Shown in pieces: positions 8,831 to 20,818 of a stretch of 64,000 nucleotides of DNA. The position numbers were made by a program, and so were the translations under genes. Under the pieces are notes generated by a model. It did not search any database. It was not told where the DNA came from and saw nothing but the letters and a program-made list of their open reading frames with translations. The stretch is from Heterohyrax brucei (lineage: Eukaryota; Chordata; Mammalia; Hyracoidea; Procaviidae): contig CM053140.1 of NCBI GenBank assembly GCA_028571685.1, positions 24,719,501-24,783,500 on the forward strand, in the 5' to 3' direction. The stretch's first letter is position 1. Each line of letters opens with the position of its first letter.

Positions 8831-9420
8831 TATTACTTTACCAGGCCTGCTTTGTTTTGCTATCCCCACTGACCACAATAATTCCAGTAACTCCAGTAAC
8901 TATAATTCAGACAACCCCCCTTGTGTCACCTTGTATAATCAGACAGCAGGATGGTTTGACACCCCGAAGCATGCGGATGGCAATAGTTCTAGTAATGGCA
9001 CGATCCTGCAAGGACGTATCCCTGCTCTTGTGCTTAAAAACAATGCCTCCATTCCCCCCCAGCCTCGGTGGGCACCCCGGTGTGTTGGCTCACGATCGTG
9101 GCCCCATGCCTGGATGGGCTGTCAGAACTTACTTCAATCAGACTTCCCACCATGGCTGTCCATTCTAATCCACTTGATCTCTGGCTTCTACATGGCGTCA
9201 ATGGAAGCTGTTCTGATATATCTCCCCTCAGTATGATTCGTGGAGGGCTTATAGCAAACTGCACCGGTGTCTGGAACTCCACTGAGGGTTTTGAGACAGG
9301 CCTTAAGGTCCCTGCCTGTTAATGCCTCTGAGTTTCACCTAGCAATAGTTACTAGCCTGCCTCACACAACTGCACGTTGATCAGCAGCTCCGTGCCGGCA
9401 TTGCTCTTGTGCTGTTCAAT
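8830..9420 (+). pseudogene. env: ERV env remnant, surface part, frameshifted
   Basis: The region is open in one frame up to about 9067 and in another from about 9068 to 9322. Both parts are rich in N-X-S/T sites, for example NSSNSSN near 8880, and have scattered cysteines, as expected of an envelope surface subunit. The start is fused to the pol remnant and no signal peptide is visible. The frame break and stops mean that no full envelope can be made. The assignment rests on position and glycosylation pattern. Confidence 0.6.
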
Positions 9421-9788
9421 TTCAGAATTTCTCTCATGCTGCTAACCTCTCTAGAATGTTGTCTCGACAGATTTGGTCAAACTGGAGTGAAGACATTCTT
9501 GAAGACCTGCGGCTAGAAATCGCCATGGTCAATGAGACACGGGTGGACCCAGTTTCTGCTAGAACTCTCCAGCAGTTGTTTTCCTCGATACGTTCTTACT
9601 TTAAGGGTCTGATGGGCACTGGACCATTGACCCTCCTCCTCTTCTGCCTTTGCATTTACTTGTTTGTAGCAGTCCGATGTGCCTCCCGGCAGAGGCAGCG
9701 GGAGCGGGCCCTGCTTGTGCAGGCTATTGCAGCCACTCCTAGCGAACAGCCCTTGGCAAATGTCTGGCTCAGCATGATAGAAGGGTAG
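9420..9788 (+). pseudogene. env: ERV env remnant, transmembrane part
   Basis: The frame covers the C-terminal part of a transmembrane subunit: a short ectodomain end, a hydrophobic segment GPLTLLLFCLCIYLFVAV (about 9623-9676) and a basic cytoplasmic tail (RCASRQRQRER). It ends with a stop at 9786-9788. The fusion-peptide region is not recognisable. Confidence 0.65.
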
Positions 9789-9932
9789 TCAAGGACGGGC
9801 AACCTCTTCTGGGGGTGCTGCCAACCTAAGACAGGGACCTCACCAAGCTGTGAGGCATCCCAAAGACGGGTAAGGAGCATCCTAGCCGAAGATGACCTAA
9901 GACAGGCACCTTCTCGACTGATTTATAGACTA

Positions 9933-9942
9933 AAGGGGGAGA
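9933..9942 (+). other. Polypurine tract
   Basis: AAGGGGGAGA ends directly before the TG of the right LTR. The identical decamer lies at 6671-6680 before the B-type LTR and, inverted, at 6511-6520. It is the plus-strand priming site of retroviral replication. Confidence 0.75.
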
Positions 9943-10243
9943 TGTGGGGAGCGGAGCATCCGGCCCAAGATGGCGCCCAAGGCCGGAGCCCCTCCTTATT
10001 CCACACCCCTGTTTACCAGACTTAGGGCTTTCATAGCGCATGCTTGTGAGCAGTGGCTGCTGGTCAGCCTATTGAGAGCCCCGCTTTCGGAGGACGTGGC
10101 CTATGATGATTGGAGGAACCTTGGGGATAAAAGCATGTGGGGGCTGGGTGTAGGAGAAAGAAGAATAAAGCAAGCAACTTTCAAGGTGGCTCGTATCCGT
10201 GTGTCCTGTCTTCTTTCCGCTGGCGGACAGTCAGGCAGCGACA
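9943..10243 (+). repeat. Right (3') LTR, B-type
   Basis: This 301-base LTR starts TGTGGGGAGCGGAGC and ends CAGGCAGCGACA. It is followed by the target duplication GTCAGC at 10244-10249. It has the same TATA-like box (near 10122) and AATAAA (near 10163) as the copy at 6681-6981. Confidence 0.9.
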
Positions 10244-10249
10244 GTCAGC

Positions 10250-11335
10250 CTCCAATATGGATGAGTCATTCTTCTTTGTGGAATTCAGCTTCTCAGATTA
10301 TTTGCTGGACGTACAGATTAAAAAGGTATGGTAAAAGGGATGCAACCTTGATGCATGCCTTGCCTGACTTTAAACTGTGCAATGTACCTTTGTTCTTTTC
10401 TCATGACTGCCTCTGGATCCATATACAGATTCCTTAAGAGGACAATTATGTGTTCTGGAATTCCCATTCTCTGCAATATTAACCATAATTTAGTATGATC
10501 CACATAGCTGAATAGCTTTGCATGGTCAATGAAATGCAAGTAAACATCTTTCTGGTATTCTTTGCTTTCGGCCAAGATCTATCTGACATCAGCAGTGATA
10601 TCCCTGGTTTCACAGCCTCTTCTGAATCCAGCTTGAATTTCTGGAAGTTCCTTGTCAATATACTGTTGCAGTCACTTTTGATGATCTTGAGCAGAATTTT
10701 AGTTGTGTGTGATATTAATGATACTGTTTGGTAATTTCACATTCGGTCAGATCACCTTTTTTTTTTGGAAAGGGCATAAATACAGATCTCTTGCAGTCAG
10801 CTGGCCAGGTAGCTGTCCTCCCAATTTCTTGGCAAGGACAAGTGAGCACTTCCAGCACTGCGTCTGTTTGGTGAAACATCTCAGTTGATGTTCCATCAAT
10901 TCCTGGAGCCTCGTTTTTTGCTGTGCCTTCAGTGCAGCTTCGTCTTCCTCCTTCAGTGCTGTTCATTTCTGATCATACGCTACCTCTTCAAATGGCTGAA
11001 CATTGACCCAGTTCTATCTGGAATAATGACTGTGTATTCCTTCCATCTTGTTTTGATGCTCCCTAGGTCTTTAAATAGTTTCCCCATAGAATCTTTCACT
11101 ATTGCAACTTGAGGCTTAAATTTTTTTCTTCAGTTCTTTCAGCTTGAGAAATGCAGAATGTGTTCTTCCCTTCTGGTTTTCCATTTCCAGCTCTTTGCAT
11201 GTGTCATTATAATACTTTATTTTGTCTTCTTGAGCTGCTCTTTGAATTAGGTTTTTCATGTCTCCATTCCATTCTTTTGCTTTAGCTGCTTGATGTTCGA
11301 GAGCAAGTTTCAGAGTCTCTTCTGGAAATTAGCAA
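10250..11335 (-). mobile_element. RTE LINE, 5' part of the ERV-split copy
   Basis: The RTE interrupted at 5975 resumes with CTCCAATATGGATGAG and continues through antisense reverse-transcriptase sequence (GATCCACATAGCTGAATAGC near 10498 corresponds to the DYAKAF region) to GAGCAAGTTTCAGAGTCTCTT at about 11322. It is 5'-truncated there. Confidence 0.9.
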
Positions 11336-11855
11336 CTTGTCATAGAAAATTCAGGAGTTGAGCTCCAAGGCCTCAACTGTTTATCAAAAGCTGGAGAGAC
11401 TTGCATATACAAGAGCATCACAACTTAATGGGAGCATACAACGTTGGAGCTGGTAGCTGGTAAGAGTACATGTAGCATTTGACAAAAGAATGGCAGCAAG
11501 GTGTGGATTAGCTTGACTGTTATTGACACTTAGGGGCTGAATCTTGGGGGGAGTAGTACACAGTTTTCTGAATTATAGTCATTACTATTTTCTACTCTAA
11601 CCATTTCAGCTTAGAGGGTGGGGAAAAGTTAGCCTGTATTTTTTATGTAGACACACTTTGATACTGGCCACATTATTATGGATTGCAGGTAGAGATTATA
11701 TAACTACTGTCTATTTTGTCTTTCTTGAGAATATTTATTCTGGTTTTTGTGCCCCTCTTTGCACAGTTCAAATCCTGAGGGAAAGGAGTCAACTTTTCTA
11801 AAACTTTGCACAGAAAGACGTTAGTGAATGACTTCAGAATTTAAATCATTGTGGT
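11336..11855. other. No gene or repeat recognised
   Basis: The stretch between two RTE copies has no long open frame and no motif that I could assign. Confidence 0.5.
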
Positions 11856-12130
11856 AGAACACATGCTCCTTAGAAGTAAAGCTCCTTAGAAATGTTATCA
11901 AGAGATCAGTCCCTGGAGAAGGACATCTACTCGGTAAAGTAGAAGGTCAGTGAGAAAGAGGAAGACCCTCAAGGAGATGGACTGATACAGTGACTGCAAC
12001 AATGGGTTCCAGCATAACAAGGATTGTAAGGATGGTGCAGGACCAGGCAATGTTTTGTTCTGTTGTACATAGGATTGCCGTGAGTTGAAACCAACTCAAC
12101 AGCATCCAGTGACAACAACAACAACAATAG
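11856..12130 (+). mobile_element. RTE LINE 3' end
   Basis: Sense 3' region with GTCAGTGAGAAAGAGGAAGACC (11946), TTGCCGTGAGTTGAAACC and the tail GACAACAACAACAACAATAG. It is a 5'-truncated copy of about 270 bases. Confidence 0.85.
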
Positions 12131-12719
12131 AACATAACTGAACAGAACAAAGCTCTAATGATAGCAATTTGCTTCTCTTTCATACTGTATCACTCTGACG
12201 GTTTTAAGGCAGTGATCATTGTATCTTCTATTTCTCCAAGAAAAATCATACTGTATTATGATGTAATCTGATGTGTGTCCTTTGCACAATCTATGTCAGG
12301 TTTATTTAGCGGAAGTCCTTATTTTAATGACTCCAAGTTTGTCCTTCAAATATAACACACACTGTGCATAAATTTAACTAATAGATCTTTATCCTTTGTC
12401 TCCTTTCTCTTAGCCAATTACTGATATTTCCAGAATAAAATTAAGTTTTCCACGAGAACAAATTTATTTCCTCAGGTCAGAGTGAGTCATTACTTTTACT
12501 GCATATTTTAGGAATTAAGTAGAGTAAGTCTTTAATCACAGAATTCAGGACAATATTTCTTTTGAGGTAAACGTTGAAGGGACAGGAATGGTGAACTAAG
12601 ATCTAAGAAACAAGGGAAAGTCTTAGGGAATGTTGAGAAACATACATCACTTTTTTCCTTAAATACACACAGATTATGACAAAGTTTGGCTTCCACCATT
12701 AAGTCTACACATTATCAGT

Positions 12720-13030
12720 GTGAGGGGAGTAGGGTTGATTGGCACTCAATATCCATTTCTCCTTTTTCTGGGTTTTATTCCTATACTTCAGAAAACGGTA
12801 GCTGGAAAACTGTATTTCCAAGACTCACTAAAACCTAAGGGTTCAGAATGTTGATCAGATGTACACATGGATAACACAGAAGGCAAGCCAAACCAAGCCA
12901 AGTGCCGTCGAAAGGTGAGATAAATGCCTGACTTCTGCCAATTCTGCTGCCAATCATGGTGGAGAGGGATTAGTATTTTTTGGGAAGAATGGAAGCAAAT
13001 TTCCACATCAGTAGTTTTATAACACTGATT
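12720..13030. repeat. Segmental duplication, 3'-of-OR block (copy 1)
   Basis: GGCACTCAATATCCATTTCTCC (12750) and GACTCACTAAAACCTAAGGGTT match 47826-47940. The order of matches continues at 13370-13500 with 48180-48310, after removal of a local RTE insertion. This ties the regions 3' of the two OR genes to a common origin. Confidence 0.75.
12885..12912 (-). mobile_element. Ultra-short SINE fragment with CTTGG-type tail
   Basis: CAAGCCAAACCAAGCCAAGT followed by GCCGTCGA is the antisense of the same short element seen at 32898 and 59597. It seems absent from the duplicated counterpart near 47950, which suggests insertion after the duplication. No clear target duplication was found. Confidence 0.55.
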
Positions 13031-13034
13031 AGAA

Positions 13035-13300
13035 GCAAGGACAGTGACACTTCATCTTACCCACTTGAGACATATTTTCAGGACAGAGCAGTTACTGAAC
13101 AAAGACATCATGCTTGGTAAAATACAGGGTGAGCGAAAAAGAGGAAGACCCTGTATGAGATGGACTGACACAGTGGCTGCAACCATAGGAACAAGCATAA
13201 CAGTGGTTATGGGGATGGCACAGAACTGGGCAACGTTTCATTCTGTTGTACACAGGGCTGCCATGAGTGGGAACCAACTCTGTGGTACCTGGCACCTGGT
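13035..13300 (+). mobile_element. RTE LINE 3' end
   Basis: Sense 3' region: GACATCATGCTTGGTAAAAT, GAAAAAGAGGAAGACCC, GGATGGCACAGAACTGGG and GGGCTGCCATGAGTGGGAACC. It is 5'-truncated and has no coding capacity. Confidence 0.85.
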
Positions 13301-16300
13301 TGTCAAAACTAATGACCATGGCCTTTGTCAAACAAGGATAGACCCTAGAGGGTGTGTTTATGACAAGAACGTTCTGCTACCTGGATTGCAGAAAATACAA
13401 CACAGTGCTAGAGCCAGTCGTTTCGGTGGAGTCTTGATTCTCCCTTTCTAATGAGAGCAGTGGTATCCTAGCCTGCCTGGTTTTCAGTGTTGTTTTAGGA
13501 GTGTTTTTCCATATTGTTAAAGATACACCATCCACTCTTTCAAAAATATTAATAAGTACCCTCTTGAAAAATTTCTTCTTAAAATACTTAAGGAGAAACA
13601 ACTTTCTGTTTAAATAAAATAATCCAGACAGGCAGACTATTTGATATCAGAGATGGTTGCAAGAGACAGACCTTCCACGATAGGAACCTCAAAACTGATA
13701 CTATCAATTGTTGAGTTTGAGGATATTGAAGATGTTGTTACACTTGGATAATGATAGTATGGTAGTCCACAGATAGTGGTGGCAATGCTGTTTTATAGCA
13801 TATCATCTAGAGTCACTCAGGAAGAACTGCATATGGAGTAAAATATTTTGGAAGTCTAACTAACTTACATGATAAATGATTTTGTTCAGAATAAGAATTC
13901 ACAGAATGAAGACTGGGATAGGTGATATTGAGTGCATGATAGGTTTTTCAGGAAGACCATGAGAAGTTGAGCATTTTAAATTCTAAAATCGTGGCATAAT
14001 TAACAAACCAGGAAATTCCTTGGACTGCACAAATCAACGTCTCTCTCAAAGCTGGAGGTGTAATAAGGATATGTCTGAGAAAACAGAGCTTAATTCTGCA
14101 GAATGGTGAATAAGAAAATGAGCTGAATAAACAGTCTTGCCAATTGTGTTGAGCAAAACTCAAGGCATTATTTATAAAGAGGTACTTGAGAAAAATAATG
14201 GGTACAAGTGAGTGGGCTGAGGTGAATTATAATGCTCTGATCCTCCAAACTACATTGAAAATTCAGTGCTACCCGGGTTGCAGCCCTTTACTTGTCTGAT
14301 GAGACAAGTAGTACTTCGTCTGAAGGTCCTGTAATGCTTTTCCCTAGGGTATGTTTACCTAGCAAAAGGATTACAACTGTTTCCATGACTTTTATTATTA
14401 CCTCAAGACTAATATCTGGAGTCGGGTACTAGAATGCCACAGAGATTAAGAGAAAAGAAATAGAAGACTAAAGTATAAAAATAATTGCAAACTTTTCTAA
14501 TTTTTATCACAAAACTTGGAGAAGATGTCAAGCAATGACGTGTATGGGTGCCAGTCTATAGGAAAACAAAAAAATTTAGGATTATGTCAAGTATGGTGAT
14601 GGGGTTCATTAACACAAATTCTGAGTTTCACATGCCAGCTTAAGCACATGTATATAATTCTGAGTTTTTCATCAGCAGGTTGTCTAAAGCTTGGATTTTA
14701 CAATACCCTGCTCTAAAGGAAACTCAGTGACATACTTATCTTACTATAATATAGGTAAGGAATTAAAATGCAAAGGAAAAAAGATGGCTTAGATTTATCA
14801 TGTGTGACTTAATCACTTACATTCCAAGTGTACAGTAGGAAAGGGCTCAGAGGACATTGTATTTACCAGATGATTGAGAAATACATTGGTGAGGGATGCA
14901 ACAGCTTCTTCAGAAAGCTCCCTAGTTGTTGTCCTCTGCATGATAGAGGAAAGGTGAGTGATGCTGGCATTGAAATGGGTGTCTCCTTAGTTCATTGGGG
15001 ATAATGGTATCTTGAACTGGCATCACGAAACCACGAGAGGTATAGCATTTATGGTTAATGTAACAGGCAGCAAGACCAGTATGCTAATCCATACAGATTA
15101 GACTACAGGTAACTTTGGAAATGGAATATAGTTCATGATCTCTATTAATAAAAGAGATGGATAGCCTATTAAGGTCCTATTTAATCTGTGTAATGAAAAA
15201 TACTCTAGTTACAGTGAAAATAAGTTGCCAAAATGAAGTATCTCAGGCCTGAGACTGTAAACTGACACAGACTCTTAAACGGTGAGACCAGCTACCGTTT
15301 TGGATGGACTATGGAAGTGCCACAAATTTTATTTCCTCTATGCATTTTATCCCTGTCTATTTCTGTCTCTTCCTCCCTCCCTCTATGTATATGTTTATTT
15401 CTCTCATTCTTTCTTTTTAAGAAGGAGATAAATATTTACCAGAACACAAGTACTGAAAGGAATTTGTGGTCTTTCACCTGGAACAGTGTGAAACGAGTAA
15501 AGGAAAATCAGTAGATCATTTTCCTGAAATCTGAATACCAATAGTGAACTAACGCTGACCCCAAAAGCCTACTATATCTTGCCAGTCAAAATGTTAGATT
15601 CTTCAGTTAGGCTGTGAATGAAGCATCAGCTTTACTCTCTTTCACAATATACAGCAGATCCAAACATTTCCTCTTATTATTTTCTAATTTTTTTAGTGCA
15701 TAATTGCAAATGATATAGTTGGCAATTGACAGAATCCTCACATTGCTTTTGTGGCCTGTAAAGGCGGCTATTGTGGCAGAAAGTATCAAGGAGTATCTCT
15801 TAAAATTGCTTCTCCTGTAAAAATATCTTTTTAAAAACAATAGTATATCCCTGAATAAATCAGAGAGATTAGTGACAAAATCCATTCTGAAGACAGAAGT
15901 TAAGTTGTAATTTCTATTACATCTCCACTTAATTTATGTTTGTGGCTATGCAGGAGATAACTACATCTTGGAGAATGAATGTGGTTTATTGTAAACTTAA
16001 TTGGGGTGACAAGAAATGTTTCTGCTAATCCCAGGAAAATGGAGAACAGCCATTGATATGACAAGTAGCTTTTCTGTGAAAGATAATACAAGAGGCAGTT
16101 ACTTTCATCTGGCAGAGACAGCAGCACACCAGCTCTTTGTGTGATTTTATAAGTATCTAACTTCCTATGTTAAATATTTTACTGGTTAAAAGTCATGCAG
16201 TTGAATCTGTTTTCTGTTCCAAATCCATGGTACACAACCAGAGAGGTGAAAAAGAATTCTAGTGAAATAAAGCAAAATAATTATAATGTATGAAAATTAC

Positions 16301-16449
16301 AGAGATTGAACTTTGGAAATAAAAAAAATGCATATTTTTAGTTATGAACTAATAAAAGTATTGTGGTTTAAGGCTTTATAGTTTTGAACTCTGTTACTCA
16401 TGAGTATCTCTAATTTTGAGACAAAAGATTCTGTCATGTAGATAAAGTT
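13300..16449. other. Intergenic sequence 3' of OR copy 1
   Basis: No gene is seen. The part 13370-13500 is duplicated at 48180-48310. Open frames are short and not conserved in the duplicate. It presumably holds the 3' flank of the OR gene, but no convincing 3' untranslated exon could be placed. Confidence 0.5.
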
Positions 16450-17373
16450 TTACAGCTGAAGAGTTTTTTTTAAGGCTGGCTTTATATCCTTGTTCCTAAG
16501 ACTGTAGACAAAGGGGTTCAGCATGGGTGTGACCACAGTGTACATCACAGAGGCTATTGCAGTTATCCTGGAATTTTGTGTAGCAGCAGAACTAAGATAA
16601 ACTCCAAGAGATGTACCATAGAACAAGGAAACCACTGAGAGGTGAGACCCACAAGTGGAAAAGGATTTATACTTGCCTCTAGCTGATGAAATTCTCAAAA
16701 TAGAGGACACAATCTTTGAGTATGATAAGATGATACCAATGAGTGGAATAATAACCAGAAATCCATTTGCAATGTACATTGCTGTGTCATTCAGGAAGGT
16801 GTCAGAACAAGCAAGTTGGACCACCTGATTAAGTTCACAGAAAAAGTGGGGAATTTCCAACTGTGTACAAAAAGATAGTCTCAAAATCATTAAGTCATGT
16901 AATAGGGAGTCCAGAACACTCAATACATAAGATTCCAAAAGTAAGAGGCCACAGATTTTGGGATTCATGATGACTGTGTAGTGCAGTGGGTGACAGATGG
17001 CCACAAACTGGTCATAAGCCATCACTGTCAGGAGGAAGTTGTCTAATCTTCCAAAAACCATGAAAAAATATATCTGGCTGAGGCAGCCTTCATAGGTTAT
17101 AACTTTGCTCTGCATCTGAATGTTCACCAGCATCTTTGGGACTGTAGTGGAGGTGAAACAGATATCTGCAAAGGAGAGATTGGAAAGGAAGAAGTACACA
17201 GGTGTGTGGAGATGGGAGTTGGTGATAATGGCCAGGATGATGAGCAGATTCCCAATCAAGGTTACCAGGTACATGGACAGGAATATCCCAAACAGGAGAG
17301 GCTGCACTTCCACCTGTTGTGAGAGTCCCAGGAGGATAAATTCTGAAACATGTGTTTGGTTTGTTGGTTCCAT
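16450..17373 (-). CDS. Olfactory receptor, family 7-like, with altered key residues
   Basis: A single-exon frame of 307 residues encodes a seven-transmembrane odorant receptor of the plasma membrane, which would signal through an olfactory G protein. I chose the ATG at 17373 (MEPTNQT) because it aligns with the second receptor and follows a splice acceptor; an upstream in-frame ATG at 17415 lies beyond that acceptor. Visible features are the N-glycosylation site NQT (5-7), GNLL in TM1 (41-44), cysteines 97 and 179, the [13 protein letters not shown] loop, [12 protein letters not shown] before TM6 and [14 protein letters not shown] in TM7. Two hallmark positions are changed: the DRY-type motif reads MAYDQF (residues 118-123) and the TM4 tryptophan is tyrosine 149. 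The frame is intact, but the receptor may be impaired. Family 7 is assigned by sequence recognition. Confidence 0.85.
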   Translation of the reverse strand: MEPTNQTHVSEFILLGLSQQVEVQPLLFGIFLSMYLVTLIGNLLIILAIITNSHLHTPVYFFLSNLSFADICFTSTTVPKMLVNIQMQSKVITYEGCLSQIYFFMVFGRLDNFLLTVMAYDQFVAICHPLHYTVIMNPKICGLLLLESYVLSVLDSLLHDLMILRLSFCTQLEIPHFFCELNQVVQLACSDTFLNDTAMYIANGFLVIIPLIGIILSYSKIVSSILRISSARGKYKSFSTCGSHLSVVSLFYGTSLGVYLSSAATQNSRITAIASVMYTVVTPMLNPFVYSLRNKDIKPALKKTLQL

Positions 17374-17388
17374 GTAGCTGATGAAATT

Positions 17389-17412
17389 GCTGGGGAAAAG
17401 ACAAATGCAATG
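17389..17412 (-). promoter_or_regulatory. Splice acceptor of the OR coding exon
   Basis: On the minus strand a pyrimidine-rich run ends in TTTTCCCCAG (CAG at 17392-17390), 16 bases before the ATG. The same arrangement occurs at the second receptor. OR genes usually have upstream untranslated exons spliced to one coding exon, which fits. Confidence 0.7.
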
Positions 17413-17659
17413 CAAATTAGGTATGAGCAGTATTTAACCACTTAACAGATGTGCTATTTGTATTTATATATGTATATTACTGTATATATTATGTAAAATA
17501 TGTATAAAAGAAACATGATTCTTTCCTCCATAAACTATACTTTATCTTACCCAATTTTGCACTTTGTCTAAAATCTGCATTTAGATTATAGAACGATTTA
17601 GGCTTGGGAGATCTGATAAAACTATTTTCACTGATAACTTTTCCAACTCTTAACACACA

Positions 17660-18235
17660 TATAAAAACTCATTGCCATTGAGTCAATTACAACACATAGT
17701 GAAAATATTGAAGTTGACAAAGATTTCATTTTATTTAGATTGGACAATCAATGTGCTTGGAAGCAGCAGTCAAGAAATCAAAATATACTGCATTGGGCAA
17801 ATCTGCTACAAAAGACTACCTAAAATGTTGGAAAGCAAAGACATCACTTTGAGAACTAAGGTGCACCTGACCCAAGTCATGATATTTTCAATCACCTTAT
17901 ATGCATGCAAAAGCTGAACAGTGAAAAAGAAACACTGAAAAAGAGTTGATGCATTTGACTATGGTGTTGGTGAAGAATATTGAATATATCATGGAGTGCC
18001 AGAAGTGTTAAGAAATCCTTCTTAGAAGAAGTACAGGAAGAACGTTCCTTAGAAGCTAGGATTGTGAGATTTCATCTCAGTTAGCAAATAAGAGGAGGAT
18101 TCTCAATGAAGTGGAGTGACACAACGCCTGCAGCAATGGGCTCAAACAGCAATGATTGTGAGGATGGTGCAGACTAGGCAGTGTTTCATTCTATTGTACA
18201 TAGGTTCATTATGAACTGTAAATGACTAACAATAA
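17660..18235 (+). mobile_element. RTE LINE 3' end
   Basis: Sense RTE with AGCAGCAGTCAAGAAATCAAA (17762), GAAAGCAAAGACATCACTTTG and a 3' tail TGACTAACAATAACAACACA. It is 5'-truncated and its frame is broken. A short CA microsatellite follows at about 18239-18251. Confidence 0.85.
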
Positions 18236-18259
18236 CAACACACACACACACCTACTCAC

Positions 18260-18595
18260 CCCTCCAAAACAACAGGACGAGCTATTGTATGTAAGTCAAC
18301 TTGAGTAAGGTACAGCTGACTGAACCAGAGAAAGACATTCCATAAGATGAGTCATTCAGTACCACTGTCCTCTGAAAACTGAGTTTTGTAGTTCAGTGAT
18401 CCTAACTGGGTACCTATACTTTAGAGATCTCAAGGATTGATGTGGTGATCTCGTGACATGGATATGCAAAAGTTGGAAACAAAGAAGACGGATTGGTAGT
18501 AGGGGATGGAAATAATGCTGGAGGTTGCATGATAGAATTTTGAAAGAACCAATGACCTCTTCATTGCAAATATCTTTTTTTTTCACAAACATAAA
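18260..18595. repeat. Segmental duplication, 5'-of-OR block (copy 1)
   Basis: CTCTGAAAACTGAGTTTTGTAG (18370) and GGAGATCTCAAGGA-like sequence (18423) match CTCTGAGAACTGGGTTTTGTAA (54637) and GGAGATCTCAAGGACTACTC (54691). The block lies upstream of each OR gene. Confidence 0.75.
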
Positions 18596-18597
18596 TG

Positions 18598-20818
18598 GTG
18601 ACTATACACATGGACTTCATTAGATGGAATACACAGGAATCAGATCAACTACATATGTGATAAGAGATCATGGAAAAGCTCAGTATTATCAGTCAGAACA
18701 GGGACAAGTGCTCATTGCAACATAGACCATTGATTGCTCATATGCAAGCTCAAATTGAAACTGAGGAAAATTAGAACAAGTCCATGAGAGCCAAAGTACA
18801 GCCCTGAGAATATCCCACTTGAGTTTAGAGACCATCTCAAGAACAGATCTGATGCACTGAACACTAATGGCTGAAAACCAGACAACTTGTGACATGATGT
18901 CAAACACATCAACACATGAGGAAAGCAAGAGGTCATTAAAGACACAGGAAAGAAATCGAAAGGCCACACTGGATGACAGAAGAGACTGAAACTCGCTCCT
19001 GAATGTCAAGTAGCTACAACAAAAAAGAAGAAATGATGAAGTAAAAGAACTGAACAGAAGATTTCAAAAGGTAGATTGAGGAGATAAAGGAAAGTATTAC
19101 AATAACAGGTGCAAAGAGCTGGAGATAGAAAATCAAAAGGGAAGGACATACTTCGCACTTCTCAAGCTGAAAGAAGTGAAGAAAAAATTTAAGCTCTGAG
19201 TTGCATTAGGAAAGTGTTCATAGGGAAAGCATTAAATGAAGCAGGAAGCATCAAAAGAAGATGGAAGGAACACACAGAATCATTATACCAGAAAAAAATG
19301 GTTGATGTTCAGCCATTTGAAGAGGTAGCATATGATCAGAAACTGATGGCACTGCAGAAAGTCTGCGCTGCATTGAAAGCACTGAAAAAACAAGGTTCCA
19401 AGAATTGATGAATACCAACTGCGATGTTTCAACAAACAAATACAGTGCTGGAAGTGCTCACTTACCTACGCCAATAAATTTGGAGGCTAACTACCTGGCC
19501 AACCAACTGGAAGAGATCCATATATATACCTAGTCCAAAGAAAGGCAATCCAACAAAATGCAGAAATTATTGAACGATATCATACTCAAGTTAAATTTTG
19601 CCAAAGATCATTCAAGCAGTTGCAGGGAACTGCCAGAAATTCAGAGTGGACTCAGAACAGAACCCGGAACCAGGGACACCGTTGCTAATATCAAATGGAA
19701 CTTGGCTGAGAGTGGAGATATCGGAAGGATGTTTACTTGTGTTTTATTGGCTATGCACAGGCAGTTGACTGTGTGGATCATCAAATTATGGATAACAATG
19801 TGGAGAATGAGAATTCCAGGGCACTTACTAGTGCTCATTAGGAATGTGTACATAGATCAAAAGGCATTTGTGTGAAGAGAATAAGGGAATACTGCATGGT
19901 TTAAGGTCAGGAAGGGTGTACACCAGGATTGTATCTCTCCAACATACCTACTCAATCTGAGTGCTGAGCATATAATCTGAAAAGCTGTACTATATGAAGA
20001 ATAGGACAATAGGATTGGAGGAAGACTCATTAACACCTTGAATTATGCAGATGCCATAACCCTGCTTGCTGGAAGTGAAGAGGACTAGAAACATTTACTG
20101 ATGAAGATCAAAGACCATAGCCTTCAGTATGGATTACACCTCAACATATAGAAAACACAGATCCTCACAACTGAACCAATAAGCAACATCATGTTAAATG
20201 GAGAAAAGACTAAGATTGTCAAGGATTTTATTTTACTTAGATCCACAGTCGACACTCTTGGAAGCAGCAATAGAAATCAAAAGATGTATTGCATTGAGAA
20301 AATACGCTGCAAAAGGTCTCCTTAAGTTGTTGAAAGGTAAAGACATCATCTTGAAGACTAAGGTGTGCCTGACCCAAGCCGTGTATTTTCAATCACATCG
20401 TATGCATGCAAAAACTGGACAATGAATAGAGAAGATGGAAGAAGAGTAATTGATGCCTTTGAATTATGGTGTTATAGAAGAATATTGACTATACCATGGA
20501 CTGTCAAAAAAATGAAGAGATCTGTCTTGGGAAAAGTACAAGAGTGCTCTTTAGAAGGAAAGATGGCAAAATTATGTAACACTTTGGGTATGTTGTCAGG
20601 AGGGTTCATTTCCTGGAGAAGAACATCATGCTTGGTAAAGCAGAGGGTTAATGAAAAAGAATAAGATCCTCAAGAAGATAGACTGACACAGTGGCTGCAA
20701 CAACGGGCTGAAACATAGTAATTGTGGGTGTAGGGCTGGGCAGTGTTTCCTTCTTTTGTTATGTCCTGTACCAACTCAATGGTACCCAACAACAAGGACA
20801 AAACAACAACGACAACAA
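18598..20818 (+). mobile_element. RTE LINE, 2.2 kb, 5'-truncated
   Basis: A long sense copy runs from within the endonuclease/linker region through reverse transcriptase to the tail ACAACAACGACAACAAAG (about 20801). Protein fragments include FEEVAYDQKLMALQKVCAAL (19317-19375) and YACKNWTMNREDGRR near 20398. Many frameshifts and stops make it non-functional. Confidence 0.9.

Larger units (their letters stand above)
5976..10243 (+). mobile_element. Rearranged class II (betaretrovirus-like) ERV
   Basis: The element begins TGTGGGG, ends GCGACA and is bounded by GTCAGC duplications. From left to right it contains a truncated A-type LTR, an inverted A/B mosaic LTR with its polypurine tract, a short mirrored internal piece, a complete B-type LTR, a primer-site-like stretch, a repeat-rich leader, gag, a pol remnant, env remnants, a polypurine tract and the right LTR. 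The gag matrix and capsid residues, the pol connection-domain residues and the 6-bp duplication point to a betaretrovirus-like lineage. Protease, most of reverse transcriptase, RNase H, integrase and large parts of env are missing, so it cannot be autonomous. The family assignment is by motif recognition only. Confidence 0.85.

Noticed and set aside
18239-18252. CA-rich tract as a regulatory or recombination site
   Set aside because: It is a short microsatellite directly after an RTE tail, an ordinary place for such slippage.
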